A stretch of DNA of 64,000 bases, from positions 992,001 to 1,056,000 of the forward strand of contig LUGG01000015.1 in assembly GCA_001683735.1 (NCBI GenBank), read 5' to 3'. The notes under the pieces are model-generated. The model did no database searches. It was not told the origin of the DNA and saw only the letters and a program-made list of their open reading frames with translations. A program made the position numbers and the translations under genes. The DNA is from Grifola frondosa. Lineage: Eukaryota > Basidiomycota > Agaricomycetes > Polyporales > Grifolaceae. Shown one piece after another: positions 36,100 to 47,149 of this stretch (its first letter is position 1; the number at the start of each line of letters is the position of its first letter).

Positions 36100-36600
36100 G
36101 AGGTCGGGTTCTGAGGAACGTCGTTGAAACGAAGCGTATTTCCTGCCACGCAAGCTTTGGCTCTGAACCATCGATCGGACCTGTACAACTGGCCCGTGAG
36201 TCTCCGAGCACACCTCGGCTGATCTCCCAGACAAGACCACCCTCCGCGGGCTCGAGCTCGACGTTCTTCTTCTGCGTCTTCCGGTACTGTCGATCGTGGC
36301 GTTGTACACTTCACGTCGGTCGCCTCTTCGCGCCATGGACCTCCATCCGGACTCCGTGGTGCACGCCTCGAAGAAACCGGGCGAGCGATGGAACCTCGTA
36401 TCGCACACGGACATGTTCCCTACATGGCCAAACGTGGTTCCAAGAGCAGAGCGTCGATGTGCGCAGCCTTTTCCATGGATGACATACGCACGATCATACA
36501 GGGCGAGCGCGTTGATAAAGAACCGGCGGAGGTTGTGGAATATTTTGAAGGAGCAAGATGGCAGCGGAGCGCGGAACACGACACTAGGTAAATGACTTGG
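36100..36600 (+). pseudogene. Decayed copy of the F-box-like gene C-terminus
   Basis: The sequence follows the 26179-27378 gene from about its residue 238 to the end: the DNA for PVAQAFVLSRQ, the F-box region, and the final PFPWLAYARA...KNRRRLWN are recognisable. Here they read PFPWMTYARS and KNRRRLWN, with indels. It has no N-terminal half. Only a remnant of a duplicated block is present. Confidence 0.8.
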
Positions 36601-36879
36601 CAGCGTCTTGGGATGCACACCTATAATTGCGTGCGTATACCTGCAAGAGTATGTGCATTGAGTTAGTGGTAGCGATATTTTACGGTCTGCCTCTGCTAGA
36701 TGTTTCTTTCTAAGTTTTCGAAGACAGTTGAACGGACTGATGTTGAACACGGTCACGTGGTCGCGTTTTGTAACTTAACACGCGTGAGCAGTGCAACGCA
36801 TGCGTCCAGCACCACCTTTTTGGTACGTCGCCGCACCTCCGAGAAGTACGAAGATTGGGTTACTCATCTTCATTGCATG

Positions 36880-37175
36880 GCGAATAGGGTGCAACAGGAT
36901 GCAGATCTGACCAACGAGCTCGCGCGAGGTGAGGCGCGAACAACGATAGCGAGCAGGTCACGGTCCTCAAAAGCAGCGGCGAAAACGAGGGAGGAGAGGC
37001 GCTTCTCCCGCACAGGGCGCAAGTACCGCCAGTGCGTCATCCTTCAGCTTAGTCTGCCTCCAAGGGGATCTGCTGCACCACCTCCCGTCCGACGTAGAAC
37101 CCGCAGCCCTCATCACCAACTTGAAGGATGTAACCCCACCCGTCGACATGCCTAAGCTCCTCCAGGGACGCGGCC
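36880..37175 (-). pseudogene. Decayed copy of the GlcNAc-kinase-like gene
   Basis: The minus strand is homologous to 28050-28500. The plus-strand strings CAGGATGCAGATCTGA and ACGAGCTCGCGCGAGGT are shared with 28057-28095. Stops and indels abound. Its order and orientation relative to the F-box remnant repeat the arrangement at 26179-28940, so one duplication moved both. Confidence 0.8.
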
Positions 37176-37182
37176 TCAGATA

Positions 37183-37292
37183 ATCTCTCCAGGGTCCAAA
37201 ATGCTATAACTCACGCCACTAAATGTCGTGCTCACATCGATAGCCAGCACTAACTTCCGAAATGTACCATGAAATGGCCTTCTGGTCGGCAT
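37183..37292 (-). pseudogene. HSP70-like (HSPA12 type) N-terminal fragment
   Basis: From ATG 37292 it reads MPTRRPFHGTFRKLVLAIDV, then STTFSGVSYSILDPGEI, the start of fungal HSPA12-type HSP70 proteins including a variant of the phosphate-1 loop (usually DVGTTFSG; here the Gly is Ser). It stops within 40 codons, where the sequence switches to the GlcNAc-kinase remnant. Confidence 0.65.
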
Positions 37293-37741
37293 TGCGATTG
37301 GGATGGGAGCAAGTTTAGACGGAGAGAGAACGCTGCAGATCAAGAGTTTTATCGAACTCGCCTCACACTCAAATTGATACTGCGCAAACGCGACCCTTCT
37401 GTGGGAAGCATTCCTCGCAAGTTCGACGCACTTCATCACAACGTGGTCGCATGAAGCAACCGAATCTCACCTCCTCGTTGATTAGGGAAAATCCTTTGCA
37501 AATGCGAGGGCATCTGGTGCCATGAGGTACGCTGAGAAGCACCGTCTGAGCTTAAAGCAGGAAACATAGATCCTGCTTGGGCTCACCGCAGCGCTCATTG
37601 CAGTACTTGTGGATGAGAATCATCCAATCGTCGACGTCCAACGGGAGGTGCTATATAAAACCTTGTCCGCATAATGTGACGAAATTATACCGTCTTCGAA
37701 TGCCTCTCCCTTCGCTCATAAAATTCGTTGTCAACTGCACT

Positions 37742-39108
37742 ATGGATGCTGTACTTGGACCCGGTGCCACCGATCCTCCCTTGCCTACGCCAGAAGTAGA
37801 GGTCGCGCATAGAGAACAAATCGAATCTCTGACAAAAGGACTCGCTAGCGCAAACCAACAGAGAGATCTCTTAAAGGAAAAGTATGATGCCGCGCGACAG
37901 CGACACCGTACCACGGAGCAGAGGCTAGGCGCGATGGAGCGAGAGCAGCAGGAAATGAGTCTTGTACTCGAGAAGAGGGAGGGAGAGCTCAGGAATGTCG
38001 GAAGAGAGCTTCAGTTGGCGCAACAGGGAATGGAGAGAATGAGGGAAGCCGAACGTCGTCAGCTGAATGTCATTGCGGAGGAACGACGCAAGACCGAGCT
38101 GTTCCGTAGCGAACGCGACGATGCTGTCGCGCTTCTCAATACTCGCACTGCAGAGCTCCGTGCTGCCCAGGTGTTCCTCATGAAGACGGACGGATTTTCC
38201 GACGCTGATGTCCGTCGCATGGTCGAGAACATAAACGCGGAGATATTCCAGACCGCCGCGCTCATCTCTGACGACTTCGCAGCGGACAGCAAAGTCATCT
38301 CCCATTCGTTCGTTACGCAGAACGCGTACGAGCGTGTTTCGCCGAATATGAAACCGATGGTGGACGCCCTACGGTCATCGAGTGACCCCGACCTGCTGTT
38401 GCAAATCTCGCTGCAGGGGTGCATGTCTCTGTTTGCGAAGGAGCTTATGGACTGCTGGATGCTGGCGTCGAGTAGAGACGGAAGTCTCTTGAAGGGGGTT
38501 CATAACCAGATGGTGGATGAGGGTTAGTGTTAGTCTTTCGCGAGGATAAAGATATCTTACAGATTATTCTCTGATGGACAGAAACGCAAGCTGTCTCAGG
38601 GAGATGGCGTTCATTGACCAGGCAGCATATAAAACACCATTTCGATCGAGACGTCAATACCGCAGCGGCTATTACGCCGTCCTTAATCCCAAGGATCACA
38701 GATATTCTGCTCCTCGCCGGCGCGTCAGTCGGCGACTGCGACAAAGTAACGCAAGTCTTTGGCGCTCGGCTCGAGAACGTCACGAGCCTCATTCTCGCCT
38801 TCCGCAAAGTCATCGGAGAGGATATCATTTCTTGCGAATATGAACCTATTCTTGGTCCGAGCGGGTCACAATTCAACGCAGAAATCATGGAGGACACTTT
38901 CTCTGGAGGGCCTGGGTTATTGCCCGGCAACGAACCGAGAGGGATTCTGTGTACCACAGAGCTCGGGCTGCGGCGTTGGCAGCGGGTGGAAGGGAGAGGA
39001 GGTAAGGGAGAATGGGAGAGATCGACGCTTTTGAAGTCGAAGGTGGCGACGGATGGTTTGTTGGAAGAGTTGGAACATGACGCCAAGAAGCAGACAAGGG
39101 CGCGTTGA
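37742..39108 (+). CDS. Coiled-coil protein of unknown function, 435 aa, two exons
   Basis: Two exons, 37742-38522 and 38582-39108, are joined across a 59-nt intron (GTTAGT to ACAG). The join keeps the frame and gives the sequence ...DEETQAVSGRWRSLTRQH. Residues ~25-150 form a strong coiled coil (EQIESLTKGLASANQQRDLL, then many E/R/Q heptads). A conserved-looking helical domain follows: VRRMVENINAEIFQTAALIS, and at the C-terminus VTSLILAFRKVIGEDIIS. The family occurs in agaricomycetes but has no function I can name. A truncated inverted copy of exon 2 lies at 47150-47690. Confidence 0.8.
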
Positions 39109-39988
39109 GTTGAGCAAACGTGGCTCGCAGTATGATTCGCAAGATGTGCTTGTCACTATGTACCGTTGAACAAAGGGTGAATTGATGTTCGCTATTGATT
39201 TGCGTGATGTATTGCCTCTTTCAACATGATGCAAAGTCCGATTCCACTGCTTGGGAGTCGCTGTTTGTAGCTTCAAGACAACATTAACAATATTGGGCTT
39301 GATGAGATCGAAGTACTGCGGCATTTACGAAACATCTCAGCAGAACTTGGCGTCACCTGCAACGCACAACATTCGCGCTCTATATGATCCATTCGTTCGG
39401 TGAGTCGACTGCGAACCTACCATACAGTCTCTCCTGCGGCCGCTGCCGAGCTTCTGACTTTTTATTCCTGTACGTGCATCTTTCGGCACATCTCGATCCA
39501 CAAAGTACAAATACCCAGTGACATGATGCAAATTATGGTCAGGCAGTGTTTCAAACTAAAAATTTCATTTTAAGACGAACCATACATGCATGGGAAAACG
39601 ACACCACCATTAGAGGACTGAATGAAATATCTGTACAGAACCACCGTCCCTTCCACTCCGCGTGTAAGAAGCGGAGAAGACATCAGGGCACTGAGACGTC
39701 TGAATTGCTCTTGACACAGTCTGACACTCGAACGACCGCGTAGCATGCACCTGGAAGAGCATAGCAGTCATGAGCAACATGGGGAAAAGTATGACCGTGT
39801 CGCCGCACTAAGGAAGCCCATAATTTGCGAAGCGAGGATTTTGTAGTTTATCGTTTAGGGCAAGCTGGGTAGGACGTCCCGTGACCATAAGGCAAACTAA
39901 GGATTATGTAATGCTCTGTACCAATAGGGCCAAATAAACAAGGGGGTTTTCGCGTCTGGAGCTCAGCCACAACTTTCATCTGTCCACC
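39109..39988. other. Intergenic, no gene seen
   Basis: Only short overlapping frames. The first ~70 bases still match the sequence beyond the truncated coiled-coil copy near 47150. Confidence 0.4.
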
Positions 39989-41267
39989 ATGTCTATCTCT
40001 CTCCTCGACCGTATCAGCCTTCCAACCACTTCCACCACCACAGTCGGCCCTGTACGAAGCAAACCCAACCGCGGAGGAGGCTCCAGCCCATATGTGTGCC
40101 ACACCGACTTTCTCACCCTTTTCTTCTAGCTCACCCATCGTCCGCTGCTTTCTTTTGTTCGCCGTCCATATTGCAGAACCGCAACTCGCGCCCTCCAAAG
40201 GGTAATGTCAATGGGACGTGGGAGCACGACCTATACCATGGTTCCGACGCTGAGCCCCGCTCGCTGAGCGCACGCCTCACGAATGTCCCCGTCGGCGCGC
40301 CAAAGATGAACTTTGCGGGAGCAGAGAGGGCCCTGCGCGAGGCAACAGGAGAGAAGGGGCTGTCGATCAAAGGTGCGAGCTCGAGGGGGAACGTTGTGCA
40401 GGTCAGCGGGTTGGCGAGCGGCACCACTGCTGCGGATGTTGAGGTGAGCTCTTTTGAAACATTTTGATGTTGTGCAGGGCCTTGCGTGGCCCAGAAATCG
40501 TGCTTTATGGCTTGGCTTGGCAAGTTCGAGCTTCACGGTGGGCGTTTGGGACATTTTCGAACTCCCACTGCGGCGCTGTAGGACATCCCCCATAGCATTC
40601 GTTCCACGACATTTAGGGGATGTATGATTGTGCCACGTATGTTGCCTCTCACGGAAGTCAGAACTTCCCTTGCAGCGCTGTCCTCATACCTCTATTTGGT
40701 CCCTCCGGCTCAGAGCACGAACCAGACTATTGGAAGCGTTGCTCGTGTCCATCTGCTGACCTGCTACTTTCACCCCACCAGGCAATCTTCAAACGTTGTG
40801 GCCCTATAACTGCTTCGGTCTTGCAAAACGTGGTCGATCCAGTCGTACGCCTGACGTTCAAATACGAGAAGGATGCACAGGCGGCGGTAGCCAAGTTTCA
40901 CGACCAGCCCGCGGACGGCCGCGTGCTCTCCGTCAAGATTGTCGGCGGCGTCAACGCGTCGCTGAGCGGACGCATGGGTGTCGCCATTCAGGACGGCAGC
41001 GTCGACGTGCTGATGAGCGACGAAACGACGTCGGGTGGATCGTACGCGCTCTGTCTCCTAGCGCGACGAGGGGTTCATGACTAATGGTCAATACAGGAAA
41101 CTTCGCTCGGATGAGATTCTCGCGACGGATTCGCGTGCACACGTACTCATTGCGCCCCGGGCGCCGATCCCTCCGAGTATGCGCCGCGGCCTCATCGTGG
41201 TGGTGTACGCGGACGCGGACGGCCCAGGGGACGGCGTGGCGCAGCACGAATGGCCGTCGATCGGTGA
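39989..41267 (+). CDS. RRM RNA-binding protein with RG-rich tail, 1-nt frame break
   Basis: A nuclear RNA-binding protein of the ALY/Yra1-like kind; assignment to mRNA export is inference. Exons are 39989-40093, 40177-40443, 40782-41041 and 41097 to the end; all joins keep phase. The RRM is GNVVQVSGLASGTTAADVE (RNP2 side), then AIFKRCGPITAS, VVRLTFKYEKDAQAAVAKF (RNP1 side) and GRVLSVKIVGG. After RSDEILATDSRAHVLIAP the assembled frame runs into unlikely sequence. One extra base in the C4 run at 41155-41158 would give GADPSEYAP, an RG-rich tail and a stop at 41265. The 338-nt second intron is long for this genome. Confidence 0.8.
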
Positions 41268-41849
41268 GGGGCTGGTGGCGTGCGAGTCCGCTGGACGATG
41301 CGGTCGTGTTATATTTACGTCGATGTATCAGTGCGCCCCGTTCCGTTTTGCGTTTGCTTGTTTCCGTCTTGTTCTGCGTGTTTTTGTGCTGCTCCTTTTT
41401 TCACACTATTCTCCAATGATTTTGGAATCCGTCTCCCTTGGCTATCTGTGATTTGGTGTGATGTGATCGCAATGTGTAACTTACGAAGGACCCCCGCTCG
41501 AGATAGATACATCGTAATGCTCAACTCTTCCCCGCTCCCGTCCGCAGACTTGTTGATGAACGTGTCGTCGACATGTCAGTGCACAGCACACAGAGGGTAG
41601 TCGTCGGGTCATGCACCGAGACGGCGGAGTATATTCAAGCGAGAGAGAGATCCGATGCAAAGGGGAAGGAGAAACAGAAAAAAAGAAAGCATTGTGGTCC
41701 GGAGGCCTAAGCCACAGATAACTACTAGATCGGTATCCACCCGGTCGCCTGCCCCACGCCGGCACGTCGGCACGCCCCGCTGCTCCCGCCGCGGCATTCC
41801 AGGTCGTGATCGTCGTGAGTTCGTTTGGAGGAGGCGCAACGCGGCGCGC

Positions 41850-42684
41850 TCATTCGCTCTCCTGTATGAGCGCGAGAATCATCCTGGCGTGGGATCAGTG
41901 CGACGGCAAGGAACACGGACATGATGTGACGCACCTGTACAGGTAGTAGAAGAAGCTGAGGAGGTAGAATCCGAGCTTGATGAAACTCTCCTTCTTGTGG
42001 TTCGGCAACGTGCGGAAGATCTCGGTCGCGTCGTACATGTGGTTCCCACCCGAATCCTGTGAGAGTTGAGGATAGGAGAAAATAGAGAGGGAGAGAGAAC
42101 GCGTACTTGTTTATGTTGAACGCGAGGAGGGGCGCGTTCAGCAGGAAGGCTATCCACTGGCCGGAGAGGAGGAAAAGCAGCGCGAGGAACGCATGCGCGA
42201 TGTTTTCGGGAAGGACAAACTGCAGTGTACGCATAAGTAACATGGGAGAAACGGTGAAGGAGATGGCTTTGTATACCTGGTTCAGCTTATTGCAGAGGTC
42301 TATTGGGTTGATGTAGTCGCACTCGAGATCGGAGAACATGATGATCTATACGTAATGCAATAAAGACAGTCATATGAAAGATATCATGCGAGATGATTGA
42401 GCCAAAGAAGGAGGATGCGGCGGTGAGAGCTTGTGCTGGGCGAAAATGGGAGGATTACGCACGAAGAAGACCATGGTGAAGAGAAGCCCAGCGGCCATAA
42501 GCACCGAGAAGAGAAACAGCCATCCTGTCCGTCAGTCGAGCGTACATGCAGATCCGATTCATGACAGAATATCGCCAGCGGCACACGTCCCAATATTATA
42601 ATCATACCCCATAAAATTCCCGCCGATATAAATAAGTTCATGGCGGCCTCTGGGATGAAACTGGTACGCACCTGTGCCGCCCAT
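41850..42684 (-). CDS. Cornichon / Erv14 ER cargo receptor, 1-nt frame break
   Basis: A three-helix membrane protein that loads cargo into COPII vesicles at the ER. Six exons are 42684-42672, 42524-42463, 42345-42277, 42219-42107, 42056-41935 and 41883-41850, all with GT-AG introns. The product reads [20 protein letters not shown], then [60 protein letters not shown] and [14 protein letters not shown]. Exon 5 is one base short near its start (about 42045-42056, two CCC runs), just before NHMYDATEI. With that base the protein has 137 residues, the Erv14 length. A single-copy, conserved gene makes a true lesion less likely. Confidence 0.88.
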
Positions 42685-43269
42685 GATGTACAATCAGAAA
42701 GAATTCGTATGAAAGTGGCAGGATGGCTGGAAGGGATACTGGAGAGCAACACAATGTAGACGTTATGCGGGCGGATGATGGCAGTCTGCAGACGACTAAA
42801 CGTTAGCGGGACCCGTCACAAGGAAGTCACGCGTTAACACTATGTGTGACACCCCTGGTTGACCTGGGTGGCGAATTGTTGCTACCGCCATGATTCTTGT
42901 CTGTGACACCAACACGACTCTACCGCGCGGTGGTCATAATTTGTCAACAGCAGCACCGAATGGGTCGAACCGTTGAACTTCAACCGCTATGTTCCTGACG
43001 CTGATAAGTGCCATATCCAAGGTGATTCGTCTGCAGATGTCAGTATTCACATAGGTTTAACTTCGTTTCAACAATGTTCCTCAGGCCTGAGAGCTCGTCC
43101 TCGAAGAAGAGGATGTGGTTCACGGTATACTACTGCTCTGGGGGGCATGTATGGTCAATAAAGGCTTTTTTGGAATCCTAGCGCTTGCACTAACACATCT
43201 GCCACCAACTTCACCGCCTCCTCTGTAATTGTCGACGCGACGAATAGGCCCATATTCTATTTGGAGGCA
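42685..43269. other. Intergenic, no gene seen
   Basis: No frame with family signature; it separates the divergently placed cornichon gene and the inverted-copy region. Confidence 0.4.
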
Positions 43270-43930
43270 AAGCTCCCTTCACATATCAGTCTTCCCGCAT
43301 CCCGCATTAATGTCGACGACTGGATGCCGTCCGCCCTGCGCGATCTTCTCGAGCTCGTTCTTCGTTTACAACTTCTCTGCCGCTTCGTTGTCTATAAGAT
43401 AGATTTGCACACTATCGGATCGCCTCTTCGTTTGTGGAACGTGGTGCCAACGCGATTGGGTCGGAGAAGGGTGTCCCTAAATTCACTCGGGTCTCGAGGC
43501 GGCTAAGGCGGCGGAAGGTGTCGCATGGCGAAATATTGATGGAGAGATTATTTGTGAGTTCAGGTTACCGCTATCTCTTCGTATTATGCAGTTAATTTTC
43601 TGCGATCTGCAAAGCGGTCAGCGTGGTCCACAAATTGGATGACAGGGTAAATTGCTGGGTTTTGCAGGTATCAGCGGTGCAAGTCCATGGACCCAATTGG
43701 AAGGTTCGTGAAGAATCTACACGCTTTAGCATCAGCTAGTCGGCATTGTATATACTGGACGAAAGCTATGCAAAGACGAATGTGGCGATCATACGTGATC
43801 GGGTACTTCCGTACAACTTCGATGGAGAAGATTGTGGGATGGCATTTAAATTTGGCATCCTGAACGCGCTTATCTATTCCGAGACGATCGCGAAGCACGT
43901 TGAGAAGACTTGTATGTCGTTCCGATAATT
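43270..43930 (+). pseudogene. Unrecognised decayed gene, inverted copy of 35270-35961
   Basis: Shared landmarks with the left copy, in the same order: GAGGCGGCTAAGG near 43497, TTTGTGAGTTCAGGTTA near 43550, TCTGCGATCTGCA near 43600, ATCAGCGGTGCAAGTCCAT near 43670, then a coding-like DESYAKTNVAIIRDRVLPYN at about 43757-43820. Intron-like spacers separate the pieces. The function was not recognised. Confidence 0.5.
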
Positions 43931-44765
43931 GGTGCGTTATGGTCTTGTTGTTGGGCTCAAACTCTCTAAACAGTTCGTTGACATTGGACAGCGTCTCCCG
44001 TGTGTGCTATGTCGGAATATAGCGCAGAGTCATACACTAGACCAATTGAATTAGGGCGGTAAGATCGCATAAGGTTCTCCTCATGCATGGAAGCTTCTAA
44101 TCATGGGAATTGGACATTCGCGAATTCATAGAATGCGTTGTCGTTGCACTAGCTAGCCCAAGGAGTATCTCTTATAGCTTACTGGCACATAAGATCTTTT
44201 CCAGCCTTGGTGGATCGAGTGGTCAGGCGTAGGCAGGATCTGAAGTGTGTTTTCAGGAAAGTAGCGCCTGGCAGTGCTAGTCAATATTAGTGCGCTCATG
44301 TCTGTCACACCTCACAGCTTCAATCATGGGAACGTTCCTGAAGAGCCGCCCTTCACGACGTATAAACCCGCATATTACTGCGCTCCCTGATTCATAGCGT
44401 CGCCTTCTGCTGTTGGTCTCCCTTGACTTCCTGAACCTGGTAAGGCCGGCATTCTGATGTTCTGTTATCATTCTAATACTCGTTCTTGAGCTTGCGCGAA
44501 CTCTTTGAAGCATCCCTTAAGGATTCACAAGCACTTGCGGTTGCATCCAATTGTGAGTATCTCACAGTGATACCGTGCGTCCCTAATGTTTATGATACGC
44601 AGAGATTCAGAGGACCCGATAGCATATGCTCTGCGGCTACGACTTTGTCAACTAAATCAGATAGATCATTCTAGGTTTCCCGATTACCTTTATCGTCAGT
44701 TTTGCAGTCATCATGCATAGCAGACGGGCTAAATAATCTCTAGACGCCGATCTCAAGACGGAAGA
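43931..44765. other. Upstream region of HET gene 2, no gene seen
   Basis: Only short frames on both strands. Confidence 0.4.
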
Positions 44766-46685
44766 ATGTACCTGCTGAACACCAAGAGCGTCCTGCTTCG
44801 CGAATTCGCTGATCCTCTGACAATTCCTCCATACGCCATATTGTCTCATAGATGGGCTGATCCGAGGCGGGAAACAACGTTTGAACAACTGAAGGCACGT
44901 CGAGTTTCTGAAAAGATCAAGTACTTCTGCGAGGAGGCACTTATCGACGGATACGATTGGGTCTGGGTTGATACGTGTTGTATCAACAAGACTAGCAGCT
45001 CTGAGCTGTCGGAGGCCATAAATTCGATGTATATCTGGTATGGCAAATCTGACGTATGCTATGCCTACCTCAAGGATGTCAGCGGAGCTGGAGATGCGAG
45101 ACAGCCGGATTCGGCCTTCAGGAAAAGCGAGTGGTTCAGGCGGGGCTGGACATTGCAGGAGCTAATTGCACCAGCGAAAGTCGTATTTCTTGACGCAGAT
45201 TGGAAGCTGATTGGGACGAAGGAGAACCTTGCGGATGTAGTTGAGGAAATTACGAAGGTTCCCCGTGACATCCTACTGCATCGCTCTCCGTTCTCGAAGT
45301 TCAGCGTGGCGCAGAGACTGTCTTGGGCTGCTGATCGAGAGACGACCCGGGACGAGGACCAAGCGTACTCGCTGATGGGGCTGTTCGGAATCCACATGCC
45401 GACGCTTTACGGCGAAGGGCAACATGCCTTTATTCGACTACAGCAGGAGATCATGAGAAATTCCAACGACCATAGCGTCTTCGCTTGGAAGACAGGGCCC
45501 TTGTTACCGTCGTGGCAAGGCTTGCTGGCCCCTTCTCCTTCATATTTCCATGCCTCCGATACCATCGTTCAAATGCCGTACGAGACTTATGGCAAGCAGT
45601 TTGCGAAAATCTCACAACCACACTATTCCGTCACGAACTACGGCATTCTACTACGATTACCTCTCTATCATATTTCAAAACAGGGCGCGGAAGTCTATCT
45701 GGCCGCTTTGGCGTGCAAGTTTAGCGAAGGCAGAATGATCTGCATTCGCCTTCAGCGTCTACAAGGGAACCTATACACGAAGGAATCGCCGGACTTCATC
45801 GACGTCGAAATTCAGCCCAACCGATTTGTTGTTCAAGAAGTATACATTCAGCACACGTCTCCGGTCTTCGACATGACATCCTCCCATCATGCACGCAGCA
45901 ATATGGCGTGCACGTTTTTCATTGATCGGACGATGCTTTCCACCTTCAAGCTAAAACGTGGTGGGCTAGCGCCTCCAAGGATGTGGGTTGAAGATGAAGG
46001 AGGTTTACGATTGACGATAGATGGGTTTTGCGAACGGCGATATGGAACCGCTATCTTTGAGGTCGAAGCCACGGGGGCAATGTTTGCGGTTATCCTAGGC
46101 GCTGACAAAGTGGATTCATCTGGCCAGAACGACGCGACTCGCGAAGTGTGGGTCGATCTTATTGCGCGGAAGGATCACCAAGTCTGGCGGGACCTCTCGA
46201 GTACTGGTGGCGACGCTATAAAGATACAGGCGATGTACCGGGATCCAAAGAGCAGCTTGTGTGCTTCCAAGGTCTCCGATAGCCAGTCTCGACATCGGAG
46301 AGAGTCGGTTGAGAAGGACTTGGGGCTCGACACCGTCCGGCTGACTACGCGCTTGACTCAGGTCGCGCCGGAGCAGTCGTTGTGGTGGAATACAGTGGAG
46401 CTGTACATACAACGAATCTCCTCGCCTACCACCACTGTCGTTGACTCATCTTCCATTTTCGAACAACCCCACGACAATACCTCTCTGCGTCAGGCCAACA
46501 TTGACAGCAGCCCACCCTCGCGTTCCGTTGACAAGAGTAACACAGCTCTGCCGGCCTACGGCGACAAATCTCGCACCATGACTTTCTTGCAGGCTAGTAG
46601 GATGTTAGCTAATCTCGCCGCTCAAGCTCGTGCTGTGCTGCCTCGCAGAGACCCGCGCATGCTGCGTCGTACGCCCACGCGTTAG
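44766..46685 (+). CDS. HET-domain protein, 639 aa
   Basis: A paralogue of 32056-34521 in opposite orientation. The HET domain carries YAILSHRWAD (23-32), WVWVDTCCINKTSSSEL (65-81), AINSMYIWYG (84-93) and WFRRGWTLQELIAP (123-136). Next comes YSLMGLFGIHMPTLYGEG (201-218), then AFIRLQQEIM, and LLAPSPSYF, a block usual downstream of HET in basidiomycete proteins. The PPRMWVEDEGGLRLTIDG region is continuous here, without the long insert of the other copy. It is one uninterrupted exon. Incompatibility signalling is the family role; nothing in the sequence proves it here. The C-terminus is Arg/Pro-rich and unrelated to that of the other copy. Confidence 0.9.
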   Translation: MYLLNTKSVLLREFADPLTIPPYAILSHRWADPRRETTFEQLKARRVSEKIKYFCEEALIDGYDWVWVDTCCINKTSSSELSEAINSMYIWYGKSDVCYAYLKDVSGAGDARQPDSAFRKSEWFRRGWTLQELIAPAKVVFLDADWKLIGTKENLADVVEEITKVPRDILLHRSPFSKFSVAQRLSWAADRETTRDEDQAYSLMGLFGIHMPTLYGEGQHAFIRLQQEIMRNSNDHSVFAWKTGPLLPSWQGLLAPSPSYFHASDTIVQMPYETYGKQFAKISQPHYSVTNYGILLRLPLYHISKQGAEVYLAALACKFSEGRMICIRLQRLQGNLYTKESPDFIDVEIQPNRFVVQEVYIQHTSPVFDMTSSHHARSNMACTFFIDRTMLSTFKLKRGGLAPPRMWVEDEGGLRLTIDGFCERRYGTAIFEVEATGAMFAVILGADKVDSSGQNDATREVWVDLIARKDHQVWRDLSSTGGDAIKIQAMYRDPKSSLCASKVSDSQSRHRRESVEKDLGLDTVRLTTRLTQVAPEQSLWWNTVELYIQRISSPTTTVVDSSSIFEQPHDNTSLRQANIDSSPPSRSVDKSNTALPAYGDKSRTMTFLQASRMLANLAAQARAVLPRRDPRMLRRTPTR

Positions 46686-47149
46686 CGTCTGCGCATCTTT
46701 GCTAGTGAGTCAGCATCGCCCCTCGACCACAGATTCTCATTGTAATCGTGAATTATTTCTATAACAGATACGATGGCGTGTTCGTAGTCTCTCTAAGCTT
46801 CGCACCCGATATACCTGAGTACAACTATGAACAATTTCCTCTATGGACTAGAAAACAGAAAAGCGGTTTCTGATGTCACAGCGATCCTCCAACTGCCTAC
46901 GATTTCTCCCCTTGCATCGTCCGCGCTTGTTGATACTGTGCTGCTCGAATGCGTATATTGTCATTTACATATCGTTGGCCTTTCTATTGAACATGTCAAC
47001 CGGTGTGCACCTCTGGAAGATCCTACTTCTCCCGATGTCTACATGCTTCAGAAGGGTCGTCCACGTGATGCCCATCAGTGTCTGTCGTGTCTTGGGCTTA
47101 TACGGGCATGTTATGGCGGCAACTTTCAGCATCCGCCGATCTCTCTCTT
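46686..47149. other. Intergenic, no gene seen
   Basis: No supported gene between HET gene 2 and the truncated coiled-coil copy. Confidence 0.4.
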
